DNA from: Flavobacteriales bacterium | GTDB lineage: Bacteria > Bacteroidota > Bacteroidia > Flavobacteriales_D > Crocinitomicaceae | NCBI GenBank assembly: GCA_947461185.1 | Contig: CANHJY010000035.1 | Coordinates: 1 to 11,946 of the forward strand | Direction: 5' to 3' | DNA length: 11,946 nucleotides | Part shown: positions 8,081 to 11,946 of the stretch, piece after piece | Layout of the letters: each line of letters begins with the position of its first letter | How positions within the stretch are numbered: the first letter of the stretch is position 1 | The notes under the pieces: generated by a model | Databases searched by the model: none | Seen by the model: the letters and a program-made list of their open reading frames with translations, nothing else | What the model was told of the DNA's origin: nothing | Program-made: the position numbers and the translations under genes

Positions 8081-8640
8081 TGCAGCATTTCTTTTTTGCG
8101 CTTTGTATAGTATTTTCAGGATTTTTGTACGGGCAAAAACCCACTTATTACTTGATAGGTAGACCTTATTCGTTTTCCTTTAACAACGCCCTTCAAGAAG
8201 TTGCTGACAACTATGATCTTACCTTTGCATATGCCTTAGGCGATGTTTATAACGAAAGTATGTCTAATGAAATCGTAGACTATCAAAAACATAACGATTC
8301 AATAATTACCTCGGTTTGTAGGTCTATTCCAAATTGTATAGATCTTATTTTTGAAGAAGCAAATTATGAAATAATTAAACAGGATAGTATCAGAACAATC
8401 ATTTATGCTCATGAGGATTATTTATGTAAATCCGGATTTTTGAATGAGACTTATCTGTTATTTGACAAAAAATCAAACAAAAAAGAAAAATATTTGATTT
8501 ACTTACTTGGAAACAGAAAAAGTAATACCGTCAGAAATATAGAACCTGTTGCCATCTATTTATGGAAAAACAGTAAAATTAAACCCATAAAGATCAAAAA
8601 AAATAGTACTCCAAAGGTCTTTAGTACGGAGCAACTTTAA
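8080..8640 (+). CDS. Exported protein with STN-like domain, function unknown
   Basis: This is a 186-residue protein with a signal peptide (MQHFFFALCIVFSGFLYGQ, cleavage near residue 18 or 19). Residues about 30-100 follow the pattern of an STN domain, the short fold at the N-terminus of secretins and TonB-dependent receptors: ALQEVADNYDLTFAY (37-51), a variable stretch, then DSIITSVCRSIPNCIDLIF (73-91) and NYEII (95-99), matching helix-strand-helix-strand spacing. This is a by-eye resemblance. The remaining 86 residues are lysine-rich with beta-like stretches and match nothing I know. Cys80 and Cys86 could form a disulfide; Cys116 is the only other cysteine in the mature chain. There is no T9SS sorting tail, membrane segment or beta barrel, so a periplasmic location is likely. 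The ATG overlaps the protease stop (TAATG), indicating coupled expression and perhaps a shared role. A strong terminator follows within 10 bases. Confidence 0.8.
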   Translation: MQHFFFALCIVFSGFLYGQKPTYYLIGRPYSFSFNNALQEVADNYDLTFAYALGDVYNESMSNEIVDYQKHNDSIITSVCRSIPNCIDLIFEEANYEIIKQDSIRTIIYAHEDYLCKSGFLNETYLLFDKKSNKKEKYLIYLLGNRKSNTVRNIEPVAIYLWKNSKIKPIKIKKNSTPKVFSTEQL

Positions 8641-8649
8641 CAAAAAATA

Positions 8650-8678
8650 ATGGCTGCCTTAAAGACAGCCATATTTTT
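8650..8678 (+). terminator. Intrinsic terminator of the protease operon
   Basis: ATGGCTG (8650-8656) pairs perfectly with CAGCCAT (8666-8672) across a 9-base loop, and a run of five T follows at 8674-8678. An A-run (8642-8647) on the other side gives a T-run on the minus strand as well, so the shape is bidirectional. It lies 10 bases after the stop of the STN-like gene. Confidence 0.85.
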
Positions 8679-8930
8679 CAGACCTATAGTTTCTAACGCA
8701 AACTACATACTATGCAGAACATCTCGTTCGACTATTCTACAAAGTGTTTTATATTGACTTTCAAGGACTTGAAAGTAATAGTATTGTTTTGTTTGACGAA
8801 CATACAAAAAGTTTTTAGAATATTCAAATTAAACACATTGGAAATTATTTTTTGAAAAGCATTCTTTGCACAAATCGACACATTTAATCTGTAAAATGGT
8901 GATAAGTCTATAATTCAGCTAATATTTCCA
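8679..8930. other. Non-coding gap before gpsA
   Basis: Together with the terminator this makes about 306 bases without a gene. No frame on either strand looks coding, and no tRNA or riboswitch fold is apparent. It holds the perfect palindrome at 8757-8776. A poor promoter-like pair, TTG (8838-8840) and ATTCTTTG (8861-8868), is spaced 20 bases apart but lacks the TA of the -7 box. The rest is unremarkable A/T-rich sequence. Confidence 0.6.
8757..8776. repeat. Perfect 9+2+9 inverted repeat, possible operator or RNA hairpin
   Basis: ACTTTCAAG, then GA, then CTTGAAAGT forms a perfect 20-base palindrome. Allowing one bulged G at 8756, the arms extend by four more pairs (TATT at 8752-8755 with AATA at 8777-8780). 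As DNA it fits a dimeric regulator site. As RNA it would fold with a GGAC loop, followed by a U-rich but broken run, so a weak second terminator is possible. It lies about 170 bases before gpsA. Confidence 0.6.
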
Positions 8931-8938
8931 TAAATTTG
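8931..8938 (+). promoter_or_regulatory. TAnnTTTG -7-type element directly before gpsA
   Basis: TAAATTTG matches the Bacteroidota -7 consensus fully and ends 8 bases before the gpsA ATG. If used, transcription would start within a few bases of the start codon, giving an almost leaderless mRNA. No convincing -33 TTTG is found 17-23 bases upstream, which lowers the confidence. Confidence 0.5.
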
Positions 8939-8946
8939 TCAAAATC

Positions 8947-9945
8947 ATGAAAGACGATATAAAAGTAGCTGTAATTGGAGGTGGAAGCTGGGCAACCGCA
9001 CTTGTGAAGATTTTATGTAATAATTTATCATCAGTCAATTGGTGGATGAGAAATGAGGAAGCGGTAGATCATATTTTGAAATACCGACACAATCCAAATT
9101 ATTTACAGTCTGTGGAATTTGATGTGAATAAAATCAATATTAGTTCTGATTTGAAGGCTATACTTGTTCCATCTGACATCATAATTATTGCAACACCCTC
9201 CGCTTTTTTAGTGTCGATTTTTAAAGATTTGAACCCTGAGATATTAAAAGACAAAATCATTTTTTCAGCTGTAAAAGGAATTGTGCCAGAATTCAATGCA
9301 ATTCCTGCCCGATTCATTCATAAAACCTTCGGAACTCCATACAAAAATATTGGAATTATTTGCGGGCCTTGTCATGCCGAAGAAGTTGCCCTAGAAAGGC
9401 TTTCCTATTTAACAATTGCCAGCCAAGAGGATCGCATAGCAGAAAAAATGGCGAGTTTGCTTTCTTGCAGATATATTAAAACGACAACCTCGGATGATTT
9501 AATTGGAACAGAACTTTCAGCTGTTTTAAAAAATGTATATGCTTTAGCCTCTGGAATTTGCTCTGGATTAGGTTACGGGGATAATTTTCAAGCGGTTCTT
9601 ATCTCCAATGCAATCCAAGAAAGTGAAAACTTTATTGATGAGGTAAGTCCAATTCACCGTGATGTTAAAACTTCTGCTTATCTCGGTGATTTATTAGTAA
9701 CTGCTTATTCTCAATTTTCTCGAAATCGAACATTTGGTTTCATGATTGGCAAAGGTTATTCTGTAAAAACAGCCCAATTGGAAATGAATATGATTGCAGA
9801 AGGATACTACGCAACCAAGTGTATTATTGAAATTAATAAGAAGTTTCAGGTGGAAATACCAATCGTTGAAGCTGTTTATAATATTCTTTACGAAAAAATT
9901 TCTCCTGTAATTGAAATGCGTATTCTAACCGATAAATTATCGTAA
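8947..9945 (+). CDS. gpsA: NAD(P)H-dependent glycerol-3-phosphate dehydrogenase
   Basis: This is a cytoplasmic enzyme that reduces dihydroxyacetone phosphate to sn-glycerol 3-phosphate, the backbone precursor for phospholipids. Its 332 residues match the usual 325-340. The N-terminal Rossmann fold has the dinucleotide loop GGGSWATAL (11-19). VKGI with Lys110 and LKNVYALASG with Lys195 supply the conserved lysines; SGLGYGDN follows, then the signature GDLLVTAYSQFSRNRTFG. GPCHAEEVA (140-148) has Cys142 where many bacteria have Ser; from memory this is usual in Bacteroidota. The ATG at 8947 is chosen because it begins directly before the first beta strand and no earlier in-frame start fits homologue length. 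It stands between the terminated protease operon and lysC (96 bases downstream), so it is probably transcribed from its own promoter. Confidence 0.96.
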   Translation: MKDDIKVAVIGGGSWATALVKILCNNLSSVNWWMRNEEAVDHILKYRHNPNYLQSVEFDVNKINISSDLKAILVPSDIIIIATPSAFLVSIFKDLNPEILKDKIIFSAVKGIVPEFNAIPARFIHKTFGTPYKNIGIICGPCHAEEVALERLSYLTIASQEDRIAEKMASLLSCRYIKTTTSDDLIGTELSAVLKNVYALASGICSGLGYGDNFQAVLISNAIQESENFIDEVSPIHRDVKTSAYLGDLLVTAYSQFSRNRTFGFMIGKGYSVKTAQLEMNMIAEGYYATKCIIEINKKFQVEIPIVEAVYNILYEKISPVIEMRILTDKLS

Positions 9946-10029
9946 ATCAGCCGCATTTTCATTTGAATTGCTAAATTTCCGAAGTTCATAAATCAAAAAA
10001 CCACAATCACTTTTAATACTTGAATTTGA

Positions 10030-10037
10030 TAAATTTG
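10030..10037 (+). promoter_or_regulatory. TAnnTTTG -7-type element directly before lysC
   Basis: TAAATTTG ends only 4 bases before the lysC ATG and repeats the element seen before gpsA, including the preceding A (ATAAATTTG in both). A start site a few bases downstream would coincide with the start codon, implying a leaderless transcript. A clear -33 TTTG at the expected distance is not visible. Confidence 0.48.
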
Positions 10038-10041
10038 CCTT

Positions 10042-11313
10042 ATGAAAGTTTTTAAATTTGGTGGTGCATCCGTTAAAGACAGCACTGCAGTTCGAAATGT
10101 TTCAAGTCTATTAGCTAAATTTTCAGGGGAAAAACTAACCGTGGTGGTTTCTGCCATGGGTAAATCAACTAACAAGCTAGAAGAAATTGTTCAAGCATTG
10201 GTCAATCGGGATAAAAATTTATTCGAAACTAATTTGGAGGAGTTGACCCAATTTCACATTGATATATTAGGTAATTTATTCGCTGAAAAACATTTCAAAG
10301 TTTACCACCAAATCGATGAAACGCTTGAATTAATTGCAAAAAAGTATGATGAACCTATTCCAGAAAATAGGGCATTCCTGTATGATCAAATCGTTTCATT
10401 AGGTGAGGTATTGTCGACATTTATTCTTTCCGCTTACCTTCAAGAAGAGGGACACAAAGCAAAATGGGTAGATGTGCGAAAATTGATCCGAACAAATTCA
10501 ACATATCAAGAGGGAAAGGTAGATTGGAACAAAACTGAGGAGTTGATTAATCAAACTTTTTTACCATTATTTGATAATAATGATATTTTAATCACTCAAG
10601 GTTTTATTGGGCATACTACCGAAGGATTCACCACTACCCTAGGTAGAGAAGGATCAGATTACACCGCCGGCATACTTGCTTATTGTACAAACGCAGAAAG
10701 TGTAACGATTTGGAAAGATGTTCCAGGTATGTTGAATGCCGATCCAAAATATTTTAACAACACAGTGAAATTGGATAGTATTTCATTCAAAGAAGCCATC
10801 GAACTTTCATACTATGGCGCATCCGTTATTCACCCTAAAACAATTCAACCACTCCAAAAGAAAAATATTCCATTGTATGTAAAATCTTTCTTGAATCCGG
10901 AGGATGAAGGAACAATTATCCAACAATCAACTGAAAAAGACAATCTTACACCTTCATTTATAATAAAGAAAGATCAAGTTTTGTTCTCTTTTACAACTAA
11001 AGATTTTTCGTTTATCGTTGAAGAGAATTTAAGTGACATTTTTGACAAACTCACAAAAGCCAAGGTAACGATGAATTTAATGCAAAATTCGGCCTTAGAC
11101 TTTTCAATATTGGTAGACAGTAAAAAAGTAAATGTTAATGAATTCATATCCATTTTTGCGGATGATTATCATGTTAAATACAATTCAGCTTTGCAGTTAG
11201 CAACAATAAGACATTACAATGAGGCAACAATAGCTCAATTAATTGAAAAAAAGGATGTTTTGCTCGAGCAAAGAACTAGACACACCATAAGGTTAGTACT
11301 AAAGGATAAATAA
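10042..11313 (+). CDS. lysC: Aspartate kinase
   Basis: This enzyme phosphorylates L-aspartate to 4-phospho-aspartate, the entry step to lysine (and diaminopimelate), threonine and methionine. It is a cytoplasmic, monofunctional protein of 423 residues. The N-terminal amino-acid kinase domain has KFGGASVKD (5-13), SLGEVLST (119-126), TTLGREGSDYTA (198-209), TIWKDVPGMLNADP (222-235) and YYGASVIHPKTIQP. The C-terminal regulatory part has ACT-type features: an FSFTTKDFSFI strand from 315 and MNLMQNSA (344-351), the usual effector-binding region. The last 45 residues (about 378-423) complete the second ACT unit. Feedback inhibition by lysine or threonine is likely from the family, but the effector cannot be read from the sequence. 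There is no homoserine dehydrogenase fusion. No lysine riboswitch is possible in the available leader. The next gene begins 2 bases after the stop. Confidence 0.96.
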   Translation: MKVFKFGGASVKDSTAVRNVSSLLAKFSGEKLTVVVSAMGKSTNKLEEIVQALVNRDKNLFETNLEELTQFHIDILGNLFAEKHFKVYHQIDETLELIAKKYDEPIPENRAFLYDQIVSLGEVLSTFILSAYLQEEGHKAKWVDVRKLIRTNSTYQEGKVDWNKTEELINQTFLPLFDNNDILITQGFIGHTTEGFTTTLGREGSDYTAGILAYCTNAESVTIWKDVPGMLNADPKYFNNTVKLDSISFKEAIELSYYGASVIHPKTIQPLQKKNIPLYVKSFLNPEDEGTIIQQSTEKDNLTPSFIIKKDQVLFSFTTKDFSFIVEENLSDIFDKLTKAKVTMNLMQNSALDFSILVDSKKVNVNEFISIFADDYHVKYNSALQLATIRHYNEATIAQLIEKKDVLLEQRTRHTIRLVLKDK

Positions 11314-11315
11314 TT

Positions 11316-11946
11316 ATGGAGGAGCGCCTCGACAAAATATTGTTAGCTAGAAATCTTGTGAGTTCAAGGGTAAGAGCTGAAGAAATTATCAAAAATGATG
11401 GTGTCATTGTTAATGGCAAATTACTCAATAAATCCGGTAAAAAAATTCCTATTGATGCGACAATCGAATTGGTTGCTGAGGAATTACCTTGGGTATCAAG
11501 AGGCGCACTTAAATTATTGCAAGCCATCGACACATGGAATGAAAGTATTGAACATAAAGTATTTCTCGATATTGGAGCATCAACAGGTGGTTTTACGGAA
11601 GTACTCTTGAGTAAAAATGCAGCAAAAATATACTGCGTGGATGTCGGAACGGATCAGCTGCACCCTAAAATTAAAAACGATCCAAGAACAGTAAATCTTG
11701 AAAAAACACATATTCGCGAATTGACACAACAACTCGTTCCTGAACCTATAGATGGATGCGTTATTGATGTGTCATTTATTTCCTTGTCCAAAGTTTTTCC
11801 CTTTATTCATTCCTTTTTGAAAGAAAATGCCTTAATTATTGCTTTGGTCAAACCGCAATTTGAAGTTGGAAAAGAAAATATTGGGAAAGGCGGTATTGTA
11901 AAAAATAAGGCCTTACATCAAAAGTGTATTAACGATCTAATTGAAA
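11316..11946 (+). CDS. tlyA: TlyA-family S4/FtsJ-type RNA methyltransferase, 3' end cut off
   Basis: Homologues use S-adenosylmethionine to 2'-O-methylate cytidines in 16S/23S rRNA and are often mislabelled as haemolysins. The 210 visible codons run open to the window edge; the family is about 240-270 residues, so only the last part is missing. An S4 RNA-binding domain (1-60) starts RLDKILLARNLVSSRVRAEE; VSRGALKL (60-67) follows. The Rossmann-like methyltransferase domain has the SAM loop DIGASTGGFTE (85-95), VDVG, VIDVSFISL with Asp151, and VKPQFEVG with a Lys near 179, fitting the K-D-K residues of FtsJ-like enzymes. GKGGIVKN matches the family's usual tail motif. It starts 2 bases after the lysC stop, so the two are probably cotranscribed. 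AAAGGA (11301-11306), inside the end of lysC, lies 9 bases before the ATG and could act as a ribosome-binding site. Confidence 0.92.
   Translation, partial: MEERLDKILLARNLVSSRVRAEEIIKNDGVIVNGKLLNKSGKKIPIDATIELVAEELPWVSRGALKLLQAIDTWNESIEHKVFLDIGASTGGFTEVLLSKNAAKIYCVDVGTDQLHPKIKNDPRTVNLEKTHIRELTQQLVPEPIDGCVIDVSFISLSKVFPFIHSFLKENALIIALVKPQFEVGKENIGKGGIVKNKALHQKCINDLIE

Noticed and set aside
8687..8705. TAGTTT/AAACTA inverted repeat with a 7-base loop
   Set aside because: Only six pairs, mostly A/T, with no T-run; expected by chance in such A/T-rich DNA.
9364..9372. Gly-Pro-Cys in place of Gly-Pro-Ser in GpsA
   Set aside because: From memory, GPCHAEEVA is common in Bacteroidota GpsA proteins, so it appears to be lineage-typical and not a damaged enzyme.
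9946..10041. Possible lysine riboswitch or terminator between gpsA and lysC
   Set aside because: The 96-base gap is far too short for a lysine riboswitch, no GC-rich hairpin with T-run is visible, and the promoter-like box abuts the lysC start.
11395..11610. Plus-strand frame inside the TlyA-type gene
   Set aside because: It is an out-of-frame shadow; the frame from 11316 carries the S4 and methyltransferase motifs without interruption to the window edge.

Overview
The window looks like chromosomal DNA of an AT-rich Bacteroidota bacterium, most likely from the Flavobacteriales. Three things point there: a C-terminal type IX secretion (T9SS) sorting domain on a secreted protease, promoter-like TAnnTTTG elements instead of sigma-70 boxes, and A/T-rich sequence rather than Shine-Dalgarno sites before most starts. 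The genus is not resolved. No CRISPR array, transposase, integrase, tRNA or rRNA was seen.

Left part (1-4879). A minus-strand gene for a secreted protein is cut by the left edge. Reading the other way, a very clear promoter precedes a short P-loop nucleoside-kinase-like gene (udk family; its start is corrected here to 323). Eight bases later comes a 1214-residue membrane sensor histidine kinase with about 12 membrane segments and three outer regions. No response regulator is present. The kinase gene ends one base from the end of a convergent gene for a small three-helix membrane protein.

Middle part (5039-8946). A 1013-residue secreted zinc metalloprotease (reprolysin/M12B-like, HExxHxxGxxH) carries PKD/Ig-like domains, three tandem 68-residue Ig-like repeats and a T9SS sorting tail. 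Its stop codon overlaps the start of a 186-residue exported protein of unknown function that has an STN-like fold signature. A good intrinsic terminator closes this two-gene unit. The gap that follows holds a perfect 9+2+9 palindrome.

Right part (8947-11946). Housekeeping genes follow: gpsA (glycerol-3-phosphate dehydrogenase), lysC (aspartate kinase), and the start of a TlyA-type S4/FtsJ RNA methyltransferase cut by the right edge. lysC and tlyA are 2 bases apart and probably share a transcript. gpsA and lysC each have the same ATAAATTTG directly before the start codon, suggesting very short or absent leaders.

The least explained parts are the multi-sensor orphan kinase, the protease/STN-like pair, and the nucleoside-kinase homologue whose base-recognition residues differ from those of true uridine kinases.
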